DNA of 64,000 bases from Physella acuta. Lineage: Eukaryota > Mollusca > Gastropoda > Physidae. A program made the translations under genes and the position numbers. Below, in pieces: positions 32,967-42,478 of the stretch (position 1 is the first letter of the stretch; each line of letters begins with the position of its first letter). The stretch lies in the NCBI RefSeq assembly GCF_028476545.1, contig NW_026731783.1, forward strand, positions 177,001-241,000, written 5' to 3'. The notes below the pieces were generated by a model. The model did not search any database and was not told the origin of the DNA. It was given only the letters and a program-made list of their open reading frames with translations.

Positions 32967-33683
32967 ATGTCATTTAGCGGATCTTTTGGCGGAGGCCGTG
33001 GTGGCGGCGTTAGTTCAACAACAATGATGGTTGAGTCTTCAAATGTGGGAAAGATCATAGGTCGTGGTGGAAGTAAAATCAGAGATCTAAAACAAGACAG
33101 TAATGCCAGAATCAAAATATCCAGAGATGAGGATGAGGATGGAATGAAATCTGTTGAAATCAGTGGAACAACGGAAGAGATTGAAAATGCCAAGAGATTA
33201 ATTGAAGAATGCCTTAGTGGTGGTGATTATAATGGTGGTGGAGGTAGACGTGGTGGATATGGCGGGGGGCGTGGAGGACGTGGTGGAGGAGGATATGGCA
33301 GAAGAGATGACGGTGGAGGATGGGGCAGAAGAGAACGTGATAGCGGCGATGGATGGGGTAGGCGAGATGATTATGATAGAGGAAGCCGTGGTGGTGGTGG
33401 CGGCGGTGGTAGAGGCTTTGGAGGTGATGGTGGTGGCGAATCTGAAACAATTTATGTTGAGTCATCTGAAGTAGGCAGAATCATCGGTCGTGGTGGAAGC
33501 AGAATACGAGACATGGAAGCAGACAGTGGTTGTCGGATAAAGGTGTCACGTGATGGCGACTCATCTGGTAGAAGTTCTGTTGAGTTATCTGGGAGCAAAA
33601 ACGCTATTTCTGAAGCAAAAAGGCTTATTCAAGATGCTGGAGTTGAAATTGTTAATGGAAACGATCGTGGCCGTGGTTGGTGA
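32967..33683 (+). CDS. Two-KH-domain, glycine/RGG-rich RNA-binding protein, intronless retrocopy
   Basis: An intact 238-codon frame. Starting at the ATG at 32967 (context ACAAAATG; the frame is open further upstream but without an ATG), it encodes a Gly/Ser start, KH domain 1 (about residues 18-83, with the KIIGRGGSKIRDL loop carrying GxxG), a glycine-rich linker with RGG, GGYG and GWGRR motifs (about 85-157), and KH domain 2 (about 160-224, RIIGRGGSRIRDM). KH domains with GxxG loops bind single-stranded RNA or DNA. The sequence resembles the KH regions at the start of invertebrate DDX43-like helicases, but no helicase domain follows and the protein ends DRGRGW. The absence of introns, AATAAA at about 34043 and a long A-run (34059-34100) show it is a processed copy. 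With an undamaged frame it could be a functional retrogene or very young. No promoter was identified. Confidence 0.8.
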   Translation: MSFSGSFGGGRGGGVSSTTMMVESSNVGKIIGRGGSKIRDLKQDSNARIKISRDEDEDGMKSVEISGTTEEIENAKRLIEECLSGGDYNGGGGRRGGYGGGRGGRGGGGYGRRDDGGGWGRRERDSGDGWGRRDDYDRGSRGGGGGGGRGFGGDGGGESETIYVESSEVGRIIGRGGSRIRDMEADSGCRIKVSRDGDSSGRSSVELSGSKNAISEAKRLIQDAGVEIVNGNDRGRGW

Positions 33684-34053
33684 TTTATTCAACTATTTTC
33701 AGCAGATAAAAGCATCAAGGACTCACAAGATTTTCATCCAAGTTGCAATGTCATCATTTTTATTTTTTACTTTTTTTTGAGTATAGTTACCAAGTCATGT
33801 ATCATTTATCATCCAGACCAGCTTAAATTATTTTTAAATTCTCGGAAAATTTGAGTCTTGCTCACTCGTGCAGAATGTCAGATGTTATATATAATTGGAC
33901 TTAACTCTGGAGAAATCTAATGTATATACTATTCGCAAACTTGATATGTTCACTGAGCGACGCCAGATTTTAAAGTATTGGTCTTATTGTTTTTAAAATC
34001 GTGTTCATTGTGCATTTTATGCTTACAAATTTCCAGCTTTGAATAAACAAAAC

Positions 34054-34100
<47 letters not shown>
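33684..34100 (+). other. 3' UTR and poly(A) tail of the KH retrocopy
   Basis: About 375 bases of UTR, a GAATAAAC polyadenylation signal near 34042 and about 42 adenines ending directly at the start of the SDHD copy. Confidence 0.85.
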
Positions 34101-34103
<3 letters not shown>

Positions 34104-34108
34104 TCAAG

Positions 34109-34603
34109 GTGGCGACTGTAGCACTTCTTCGAACTTGTTCAAGGGGTAGCAGATTGTTGCTGCAGATGAGACCTCAGCCATCATATGCAAACACAGATGT
34201 AATTTCGAAGCAGTTTACAGCTAGCCCAGCACTAGCGACCATTGAATATTTTAGGGCTAGAAGAGGTCCATTCACACCAGAGGAGAAACGTGGTAAGAGT
34301 CATATCATGATGGCTTCAAGTCATTGGAAAGTTGAGCGTTTTGTTACTTTAGGAATGGTTGGGATTATGCCAGCTGCTCTTTTCATTCAGGGATCTACAA
34401 TGGATCATTTGCTCACTACTTTTGTTTTCCTCCATGGATTCTGCGGTATTGATGGAGTACTGAATGACTATTTGGTGAAATTTGTTCCTTGGGTGGGCAA
34501 GCTGTGGTATCTTCTGTCTATCATTGGTTTTGCTGGGCTAATTAACTTTAATTTTAATGATGTCGGAGTTTGCAAGGCCATTCAAATGCTTTGGTCTTTG
34601 TAA
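34109..34603 (+). pseudogene. SDHD: SDHD retrocopy, open frame but start codon GTG
   Basis: An uninterrupted, intronless copy of succinate dehydrogenase cytochrome b small subunit, a membrane anchor of mitochondrial complex II. 164 codons, close to the usual 159 or so. It has an Arg-rich presequence-like start (ATVALLRTCSRGSRLLLQ), SHWKVER (about residues 71-77), three hydrophobic segments (about 78-95, 102-118, 131-148) and the diagnostic end FNFNDVGVCKAIQMLWSL (human: FNYHDVGICKAVAMLWKL). The family's haem-ligand His in LHG (109) and the ND/DY motif near 120-121 are present, while the usual HW after it is FC. The expected start is GTG rather than ATG; the next in-frame Met is residue 20, inside the presequence. 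A UTR with GTAATAAAG and a poly(A) run at 35151-35172 follow. It directly abuts the poly(A) of the KH copy. Confidence 0.88.
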
Positions 34604-35172
34604 TATTTCAACCTATGTATGTATAGAAATAATATTGGTTATGTTTTGCAGCATTGAAGTGAATGTTAATTATTTTTAGTCATTATGTATTGTATGAATA
34701 AAATGTTGAAAGATAGAAAAATGAAAATTATTAAATAATTTGTTTTTGAACCACATAAATGTTGAGAAAAGAAAGATGACTACCAACTTATAAAGTATAT
34801 GTAAGGGTTTGAATCTTGTAGTTTAACAATTTTTTTATACACTGTGCTATTTAGTTGTAACACTTGGGCACTTTCAGTTGATAAGTCTCTTTTATATTGA
34901 AATAATGTATCACTTTTCTATCTTTAAAGGAAATATTTTGGTCAAACAGTGTTACATAACAAATAAGTCAACAGATACAAAAAGTTTATTTACCATGACT
35001 GTAGTTGGAATAGAGAAATGGCTTACAAGTTGAAGTACATGTGTTGCTAGGACTTGAGATTATGTTATCAGATACAAAGACCTGGTCTCCACAATGATAT
35101 ATTGTAAAACTGAGGTGTTTACAGTACCATGTAATAAAGATTGACTGTTAAAAAAAAAAAAAAAAAAAAAAA
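34604..35172 (+). other. 3' UTR and poly(A) tail of the SDHD retrocopy
   Basis: About 545 bases of UTR ending ATGTAATAAAGATTGACTG and about 22 adenines. Confidence 0.85.
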
Positions 35173-35189
35173 ATTATACACTCTGAAAT

Positions 35190-35744
35190 TCGACAGATAC
35201 TTTAAGGACAAATAAAAAGAGGAACACTTTTTTCCAATCCTACTCGTCCCGTAAGAATAATTGGATATCCGCCATCATATTGAATCTCTTCGGTATTTGT
35301 TAGTTGTATTTACCTTCGTCTCCAAAGTTCCAAGAGCAAAATAATATTACAGTGTATATGGGCACATAGGGACTATTCCTAACTGTAATCAATCTCCAAC
35401 TACTTTATGATATGCGACTATGTTCTACACGTTAGACTGACCAACTCCTAACGCTTGGTCAACTGACCGTCACACGTGGCAGGTCAGTTCGTTTCACTTT
35501 TATTATATTGTTTCTGCTTGACTAAGGTGTGGTTATTTTATTGTCTGATAATTATAGCGTGCATGTACGTATTATCGTTTTAAAAAAATGTCACGGAATA
35601 GTATCATCGGAACAACTTTAATTTAACCGCATAGATCGTTCGTCTTATTTATTCAAATGCCATGTCAACCATATTTTCCATAAAGTCCCCGATGCTTGCA
35701 AATATATTCCTTTACAAATCATATTGATCAGAAGCGCGTGTAGC
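35190..35744 (+). repeat. Repeat family C, copy 1
   Basis: Matches 57740-57190 in reverse: CTTACGGGACAAGTAGG (reversed), CCAACTCCTAACGCTTGGTC, CTGACCGTCACACGTGG, TATTGTTTCTGCTTGAC and CCCGATGCTTGCAAATATAT. Non-coding. Short fragments are seen near 7085, 20800, 31310 and 39826. Confidence 0.85.
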
Positions 35745-35930
35745 ACAGTTGAAATGTAGATAATGGTCAGTAGAGCATGCAGGGCAGTTGAAATGTGGAT
35801 AGTGTTAGAGTTGGTCAGTAGAGCGTGTAGGACAGTTGAAATGTAGATAGTGTTAGAGTTGGTGAAAAGGACAGCTGAAATGTAGATATTGTTAGAGTTG
35901 GTCAGTATAGCGTGCAGAGGTTAAGTGTGT
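35745..35930. repeat. Minisatellite, about 50-bp unit, 3.5 units
   Basis: Units contain GGACAGTTGAAATGTAGATA and GTTAGAGTTGGTCAGTAGAG. Reverse complement of the first array at 30930-31070. Confidence 0.9.
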
Positions 35931-36046
35931 TTAGGAAGCAGTTGCAGTTAGATATTGTTAGGTGATAATATAATTGAACTGGATATTAGTTAGCTGGAAG
36001 TATAATATAGTACAGCAAATTAGACAGTTAGAATTAGGACTTGATA
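35931..36046. other. Short spacer related to 42010-42110
   Basis: GTTTAGGAAGCAGTTGCAGT and AGATATTGTTAGGTG occur in reverse at 42040-42095. Confidence 0.6.
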
Positions 36047-36059
36047 AACTGTGTATATG

Positions 36060-36450
36060 GGGGTCGGCGTGGTCGAGTCGGTAAAGTTCATGGTTGCTAA
36101 ACCGAAAAGTCTTGAGTTCGAACCCTCGGGCAGATGAGGCTCGTTAGCTGGGGACAGCCACTCTTCTAGGAGAGACAACTCCAAAAATTAAAAACAACTG
36201 CTGCCTTGTAGTTTGTTCTTGGTTGGACAAAGGCTATGGAAGCAAATCCAAAAAGAAAAGCAGGCTGAAATCGGAGTCAATGGCCTCAATGGCGCATAAC
36301 CAGTTGACACGTAACGCTTAATTGTGTTGGAGGCGTGGTCGAGTCGGCAAAAAGCTCATGGTTGATAAATTCGAACAAAGTCTCGATAAAACCCACTGGC
36401 AGATAAATCTCGATCCGCCTCAACACTAATAATTAAGAACGAAGAAGAAG
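36060..36450 (+). mobile_element. tRNA-derived SINE, complete, with a second tRNA-like head inside
   Basis: Flanked by an exact 13-bp duplication AACTGTGTATATG (36047-36059 and 36451-36463). The head has an A-box-like GCGTGGTCGAGTCGG, an anticodon region GGTTGCTAAACC (loop with GCT, suggesting tRNA-Ser) and a B-box-like GAGTTCGAACCC. The body has GCTGCCTTGTAGTTTGTTC and GAAAAGCAGGCTGAAAT, and the tail ends GAACGAAGAAGAAG. Between body and tail lies a second, degraded head (GGCGTGGTCGAGTCGG again at about 36333, TTCGAAC at about 36371) that is absent from the copies at 2648-2965 and 42145-42330. Pol III transcription from internal boxes is the usual mode for such elements. Confidence 0.92.
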
Positions 36451-36463
36451 AACTGTGTATATG

Positions 36464-36904
36464 TTAACCCATATTCTGCTAGCGTCCCACTTATGGGACG
36501 CTTGTAAAAAAAAAAATTGCTAAAATTTGTTAAAAACTAGTTAAAACACAAATTATGATTCATTGTATTTGAAAATGGCTAAACTATTGAATTCGTGTGT
36601 GTTTTGTGAAAAAAAATAATTTTAAAAAATGTTGTAGGACTTGTCAAAATGGCGGAAAAAAGAAAACATGCGCACAGGAAAATGCATATCTTCTAAAATA
36701 TTAACATTTTAAGTGCAAAATACATTTGAAACTTGTAGCAGTACCATATTTCTATCTGATAAAAAAATGTTATGCTGTTGTTTGTTATTTCAGTCAAGCT
36801 TAGATGATAAACAGCAAACAATATTTCTTTTTCTTTTTTTTTTTCCTCAATAACATTTATTTAAAAAATTGCTAGGTTAATTACTTTTTACATATGTGAA
36901 ATAT
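36464..36904. other. AT-rich spacer, nothing recognised
   Basis: No gene or repeat recognised. Confidence 0.5.
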
Positions 36905-37095
36905 GAAATTTACATGGTCAACTTAATTTCCAAACATTGACACTATCCAGATGGTCAACTTGATTTCCAGACATTGACACTATCCAGATGGTCAACTTGA
37001 TTTCCAGACATTGGCACTATCCAGATGGTCAACTTGATTTCCAGACATTGACACTATCCAGATGGTCAACTTGATTTCCAGACAGTGGGGAAATA
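36905..37095. repeat. 37-bp minisatellite, about 5 units
   Basis: Unit GGTCAACTTGATTTCCAGAC plus ATTGACACTATCCAGAT. The same unit forms arrays at 52990-53135, 54577-54830 and 61036-61360, always in this orientation and always followed by the repeat D sequence GGGGAAATAAATGTTGG. Confidence 0.95.
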
Positions 37096-37914
37096 AATGT
37101 TGGTCCTGCTAAAACGTCATACTGGTTTAGATTCATTAGACCAGCTCTTTGTATCTAGAGTAATAACAGTGGCATATGAAATGTGTGGATCGTTAGAGAG
37201 TTGTTAACGACAAACCCCATCTGTTGTCACAGTTATCTCAATAGTGCAGGAATGTTAAGAGCAATGAGGTGGCTTTTAGTTAGCATTGGCTGCGTCTTTT
37301 TAAATCGTGTTCATGTGTCTCTGTCATTTTGGCCTGTTAGATTAAACAGTAATCATCGAATATATTATACATACACACGTGTTTGTTTTTTTTTTTTACT
37401 GGACAGTCAGGTATTTTACTTCAACGGTGAAGATTGTTGGCAAGTTAATCACTAAGACAGAGTTAACATTAAATAGTTATACATTACTTATGTTACGTGT
37501 ATTTTACTATCAAACGAAGACTTTAGTAGGACAACTAAGTGTACTATTTATTTTTCTACTGTATTTTAAATAATGTCAACATATTTTCACATAATTATTG
37601 CATTTTCTCAACACTATTACAAGTGGTATAAATCGTGTAACAATCTGGTGCTATATAAGCGATGTAATAACTTTTATCATAATGAAAATAAATAATTATA
37701 AACAACATGAATGATTTTATTAAAAAAAAATAATTAAACCTACACCAACAATTCTTTAGTAACGTCTTAATCTGTATCTTAATCTTAATCTATATAATTC
37801 TGTTCCTAGACAGTATCTATAATGGGTCCAGTGTTGTTCCATTTGGTCTCCAGCTTTAGTCCCTAATGTATGTTACACAAACAATAATCTATCATCTGTC
37901 ATACCATCTAGTAT
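37096..37914 (+). repeat. Repeat family D, copy 1
   Basis: TAGATTCATTAGACCAGCTC, GTATCTAGAGTAATAACAG, CCCCATCTGTTGTCACAG, GCATTGGCTGCG, CAGTCAGGTATTTTACTTC and ATTGCATTTTCTCAACAC are shared with 61361-61960 and in part with 54831-55150 and 53136-53460. The open frames at 37183-37455 and 37379-37573 recur with the repeat (compare 54838-55152) and are not taken as genes. Confidence 0.9.
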
Positions 37915-38410
37915 CCAACATCCAACATGTGTCCAGCAAAGGTTTAACTAGCGTCTAGCAGTGATCCAACATGTGTCCATTAAAGGTTTAACTAGCGTCT
38001 AGCAGTGATCCGACATATGTCCAGAAAAGGTTTAACTAGCGTCTAGCAGTGATCCAACATGTGTCCAGCAAAGGTTTAACTAGCGTCTAGCAGTGATCCA
38101 ACATGTGTCCATCAAAGGTTTAACTAGCGTCTAGCAGTGATCCCACATGTGTCCAGCAAAGGTTTAACTAGCGTCTAGCAGTGATACCACATGTGTCCAT
38201 CAAAGGTTTAACTAGCGTCTAGCAGTGATCCCACATGTGTCCAGCAAAGGTTTAACTAGCGTCTAGCAGTGATCCAACATGTGTCCAGCAAAGGTTTAAC
38301 TAGCGTCTAGCAGTGATCCAACATGTGTCCAGCAAAGGTTTAACTAGCGTCTAGTAGTGATCCAACATGTGTCCAGCAAAGGTTTAACTAGCGTCTAGCA
38401 GTGATCCACC
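37915..38410. repeat. 44-bp minisatellite, about 11 units
   Basis: Unit AACTAGCGTCTAGCAGTGAT then CCAACATGTGTCCAGCAAAGGTTT. Two units of the same type lie at 62100-62182, at the same place in another D copy. Confidence 0.95.
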
Positions 38411-38584
38411 ATGTCACCAAGAAAACGACACAAGTCTTAATTTTGTGAGAACCTTGAAGCTGTACAATGTGGTAAATACAAGAGAACTTAGGTAAACAAT
38501 AACATTTGTGTTGACCACACTGGTCAGCTGACTTACACACACACACACGGCAGGTATGTAGTACATCAGTGTCTGGTTCTAGAG
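38411..38584. other. Short spacer with (AC)n and donor/acceptor-like words
   Basis: Contains GGTCAGCTGACTTACACACAC, CAGGTATGT (donor-like) and TTCTAGAG (acceptor-like) 40 bases apart, just before the zinc-finger frame. The gap is too short for a normal intron. Confidence 0.4.
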
Positions 38585-38746
38585 ATGAAGACAAACATGC
38601 ACAGTGTTACAACAAAATACACAAAGGTAATAACCTATAAGTGTTCATATTGTGAGACCCCAGACGCTGTCATTACAACAAAGAAACAGCTAAAAGCACA
38701 TCTTAAACTCTGGCACCCAGGTAACGATCCAGCACACAAGAAGTAA
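38585..38746 (+). CDS. Short C2H2-like zinc-finger frame (53 residues)
   Basis: From ATG the frame reads MKTNMHSVTTKYTKVITYKC, SYCETPDAVITTKKQLKAHL and KLWHPGNDPAHKK before a stop. C20, C23, H39 and H44 make a C-x2-C-x15-H-x4-H pattern with the aromatic and leucine spacing of a nucleic-acid-binding finger, though the middle is longer than the classical 12. Such single fingers occur at the start of some LINE and transposase proteins as well as in host genes. Nothing downstream continues it. It may be an exon, a relic of a mobile element or chance; the composition favours true coding origin. Confidence 0.4.
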   Translation: MKTNMHSVTTKYTKVITYKCSYCETPDAVITTKKQLKAHLKLWHPGNDPAHKK

Positions 38747-39984
38747 CAAAGACGAAGAGGACTAGTCAAACCAAAAAATACAACTACAACGTTTCGAATG
38801 CCAGCCTATCAGCGTCATACGAACTTAAGTTATCAAAACCTTTTTGTATAAATCCAAACATTTTTTTTTTCACAATGACTGCTATCTGTGTACAAAACAA
38901 CATAGAAAAATACAAACCGATAAATCGTAATTGCAGTCGAATATATAAGTATAAAACGGTATAAAAGTATGTAATAATGTTTTTTAACATACATTTAATT
39001 ATACAATACATCTTCAAATACGAAATAAAAAATATAAGGCCTACTGCTATTTTTGTATTGATTTTTAATATCTTATAATTTCAAATGTAAATTCATTAGT
39101 TTATATTATTTTCTAAAAAAAACTGTAATTTTATATTTTCTTATTGAGACACTCTTTAGTTTTATTTATAAGTATCTATCATACTTTAACAACACAGACA
39201 ACTGTGTGGTGTTGGTTAACCATGTGTAAAATAGGGTGTGCAACTCTGTAGCTTGTGTATAAAAAGAAAATTAAATTGAATCGGCAAAATAAAGTAAATC
39301 GATTGTATCGAAAGTAATCATGTTTTTTTTTTTTTTTTTTTTTTTTTAAATGGTATTCACTCATTCAAATATTTTATTTCTGTCTAAGCGAACATGTTTA
39401 ATGCTCAAACAAAATATTTTTTGTACCTCAAAACTTTTAACAGGTTCTAATAACAATACATTATGCATTATACCTGATAATCTTACTTAAGCCTGTTTTA
39501 AACGTCCTTTGGTTTCTATAAATACGAAAGCATGTGCATGTTTTCTCCCTTTCATTATGTTTGAAAAATACATGTATGGTATAGAATTGATTAGTACACA
39601 TCCGTTTTACAATAACACTTTTGAAATGGATTGTATCTACAGTTTACGTAAACTGATTGAGAATTTTTGGTTGATAAACATTGACATGGGTTTAATATAA
39701 CACTGTAACGATGCGGCTCAACAATTAACATCCACACTAGCATGACAGATACATATAATACAAAAGTACTTAGGAAAAATATAAAAGACATAGTTACTAA
39801 TTTAAATAATGTTTACCTTTCAGATCAGACTGACCATCTCTTAACGATTGGTCATCTGACCATCATACGTTACAGGTCAGTGGGTATTATTGGCTTATAA
39901 CTAGTGTTTAGTAAATGTATGTTTTTCTGTTGTAGTTTTTTTTTGTTAGCTTTTATGTTTTGTTTTCTTCAAGCATAGAAAATA
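38747..39984. repeat. Repeat D continuation, diverged, no gene
   Basis: 39150-39230 (AAGTATCTATCATACTTTAAC, AACAACACAGACA) matches 62260-62310. 39305-39350 has a T-run. 39826-39885 (CAGACTGACCATCTCTTAAC) is a repeat C fragment. Open frames at 38784-39017, 39179-39364, 39509-39700 and 39591-39791 show no family resemblance. Confidence 0.6.
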
Positions 39985-40308
39985 TCTATCTATATATATA
40001 ATTCTCTTCTGGGAGCCGCTAGAAAACAAGCTGCAAACGCGCTCCCTACCTCCCCACCCCTACATGGTCTTAGTGAGCTGTGTTCACTCTAAATGTTTAC
40101 AAGCAGAACCAACGATTTTAAACGTTGAGGGGGGGGGGGGCGGGGAGGAAGGGGGGGGTATGGTCCTTAACGAGCTACTTATAGTGTTTTAAAGAAATAT
40201 TTTCAGTGGCAGCGTTGGTACTGTCGAATTCACAAATAATGAATTACTGAAAAGTAGAAAATAAAACAACTAAATAGCGGCGTATGTTATGCCGCGGGCC
40301 GGCTCGTT
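39985..40308 (+). mobile_element. Helitron-like non-autonomous element, about 320 bp
   Basis: Starts TCTATCTATATATATAATTC, a 5' end typical of non-autonomous Helitrons in invertebrates, and ends with a GC-rich hairpin GCGGC-GTATGTTAT-GCCGC (40277-40295) followed within about 10 bases by GGCTCG. The usual terminal CTAG/CTRR is changed to CTCG. No target duplication, as expected. Interior has a G-run (40130-40160). No Rep/helicase gene. Confidence 0.5.
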
Positions 40309-41660
40309 TTTTATAATAGTATACATCATATTGAAAATATTTGCCAAAAGTAATGCAGTAGTATACATGCCTCAGGAATTAAAAAAAAATTACGACAAAT
40401 GCTTTTGCTAAAAATTTGTTGCACTATGGTGACCAAAGATTACAGGCAATCAAGAGTGTAAAAACAACCCTGAGTAAAAGAAACCTAAATACAAATATCT
40501 TAATTATCTTATACAATACATATTTATTTTTCAGTAGATCATTCTAATTATATAGTTATTGTATGTTTTATGGTTAAAATGTAAGAATACTGTTTTTAAT
40601 TTTAAAAACTGTGGATATCGTGTATTATTGTTGTTAAAGTATTCTACGGAAAACGAAGTATAACTTAAGATGAGTGTTTTATTTTTTTATAAAATCGACA
40701 CGTGATCATTAAGCGAGCTAATTATGTGTTGTTAAAATATTATACGGTTACGAATTTTAAAACACTAACATGTGTGCATATATTTTATCTTAGAGATGTG
40801 ACAAATAATAGTCGATGAATGTTACATTCAACATTCTCCTAAAATATTATATTTTAGCAGGAAATATTTTCAAATACTAAATCTAGTCTAGCCCTGCCTT
40901 GCATGTGAATCACACGTTAATTTTTGGGGCGGTTATTTTAAAACTTGGTTGAGTCGATATAAGGCATATGCAATTATAAAACTCATCATGGCATTATACA
41001 TGCATTTCTGGTTATTTTAAACTAAGCTAGTTTATAGAACATCTTGTAGTAAACCAATGTTATTGTGTTAGACTCGTGCGAATGTTTGTAGAATTACCCC
41101 ATCAGTAAATACATACTATTGTATTAGACTCATGCGCATGTTTATAAAATTAACACATCAGAGTATCCATGTGGAGAATAGCTATTTTTTTAAATGTTTT
41201 TTTAAACAGCATGGGATAAATTTCGAAATTATTTTTCAATATTTAGCACATACGTAACAATTAGACCATCGTAGAATAAATGGAAGAATTTAAATAAATA
41301 TACATGTTTCTAAAAATATTTAATGAATTTATTTTTCTGAATATAACTCAATTTTATATTTACGTTATAAAATATAATATAAAGTGTGTGTAATTTAGTA
41401 ACATAATTAATACATACATTTTCTAATTATAACCAATAGTGGATTATTTTATTTTTGTTAAATTTACATACTGTTTGTTCTACGAAGTTTATTCTTTGAA
41501 ATTAATCTCCCCTTAAACAATTATGTAAAACTTACATGGGAAGTAATAACAAAATTAATTAAAGAGATACACATTACATTTTTGTGAACATTATGATTCA
41601 ACAATTTAATCAACGTAGTGATTCTGTACCTGTGTTTTAAGTAGTTTCGCAGATGCAAAT
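40309..41660. other. AT-rich stretch, diverged repeat, no gene
   Basis: 40855-40900 (GGAAATATTTTCAAATACTA, TCTAGTCTAGCCCTG) resembles 51515-51560; 41500-41560 weakly resembles 63200-63300. No coding region recognised. Confidence 0.5.
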
Positions 41661-41667
41661 CAGCATG

Positions 41668-41712
41668 ATAATGTGTCGAGTGTAGACAACAGATTATGTG
41701 TCGAGTGTAGAA
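41668..41712. repeat. 25-bp minisatellite unit, two copies
   Basis: GTGTCGAGTGTAGACAACAG and a partial second unit, the same type as at 11105-11672 and 53752-53955. Confidence 0.85.
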
Positions 41713-42144
41713 ATTTTAAATAATTCATAAAAAAAAAATAATTAATCAGTCAACCAATTAAGTCAAATTTAATTTCATATCTTGACCCACGTACCAACCA
41801 CGAACAGTATCTCTCACTTAGAAGTGCCTGCAAATTCGCTCGGGCGTTTCGATCTAAACTAACTAACGACAGAATGACAGAGACAATGAGTTAAATAAAA
41901 GCTTGTAAAAAAAAGTACACATTTAAAAGGTATCCCAACAATTTAGTATAAGCAATGATACTTTTCAATTGGCCAGATCATATTTTATTTTTTTCACAAA
42001 TCCAGCATAATCAAATGTAATCTTAGTCCGACTCAACCATCTGCTAACAATACACCTAACAATATCTAACTACAACTGCTTCCTAAACACGTCCACCCGC
42101 TAACACTGGACTGATCAACCCATCTCTAACGCCATCTTTCTCCA
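41713..42144. other. Spacer with a reversed fragment of 35931-36000
   Basis: 42040-42095 is a reversed match to the DNA before the complete SINE. No gene. Confidence 0.5.
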
Positions 42145-42330
42145 ACTTGCTGCCTTGTAGTTTGTTCTTGGTTGGACAAAAGCTGTAGAAGCAAATCCAA
42201 AAAGAAAAGCAGGCTGAAATAGGAGAAAACGGCCTAACAATTTGACACGTTATACTTAATTGTGTTGGAGAGAATCCCTTCCAACAATACAGTTAAGAAC
42301 GAATAAGAAGAAGAAGGGCGGCAAGCATTT
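42145..42330 (+). mobile_element. tRNA-derived SINE, 5'-truncated
   Basis: Begins in the body (TTGCTGCCTTGTAGTTTGTT) and runs through GAAAAGCAGGCTGAAAT, AATTGTGTTGGAGAGAATCC and GAATAAGAAGAAGAAGGGCGG. The tRNA head is missing. Confidence 0.88.
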
Positions 42331-42478
42331 AACAAGGAAGACATGGAGAAGAACGGTCGAAGAAGAGGCGAAAACAGCTGGGCACACATGGGCACAGATA
42401 AAGGTTGCTTTGCTTTGCTCCCCAGGGGCCACAAAGGAATGATGATGATGATGATCATGATGATGATGATGTCGTGAT
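42331..42478 (+). pseudogene. LINE reverse-transcriptase protein, extreme C-terminus and 3' end
   Basis: The frame reads RKTWRRTVEEEAKTAGHTWA, QIKVALLCSPGATKE and stop. This matches the common last segment of LINE ORF2 proteins (TWRR..E.E.K..G.TW.Q........W...V.ALCS.....), with an internal deletion of about 14 residues. It is followed by (GAT)n, a microsatellite tail typical of RTE/I-like LINEs. It lies directly after a SINE tail, so the two may share a 3' end or be joined by chance. Such a LINE is a candidate source of the retrocopies in this window. Confidence 0.65.

Noticed and set aside
33202-33474. Alternative frames over the KH gene
   Set aside because: They are shadows of the glycine-rich coding sequence in other frames.
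36060-36135. A functional tRNA-Ser gene
   Set aside because: The A- and B-box-like words are present, but the sequence continues into a SINE body and the whole is flanked by one target duplication; the acceptor stem does not close.
37183-37573. Small proteins in repeat D
   Set aside because: The frames recur in other D copies with disruptions and have no family resemblance; the repeat appears non-coding.
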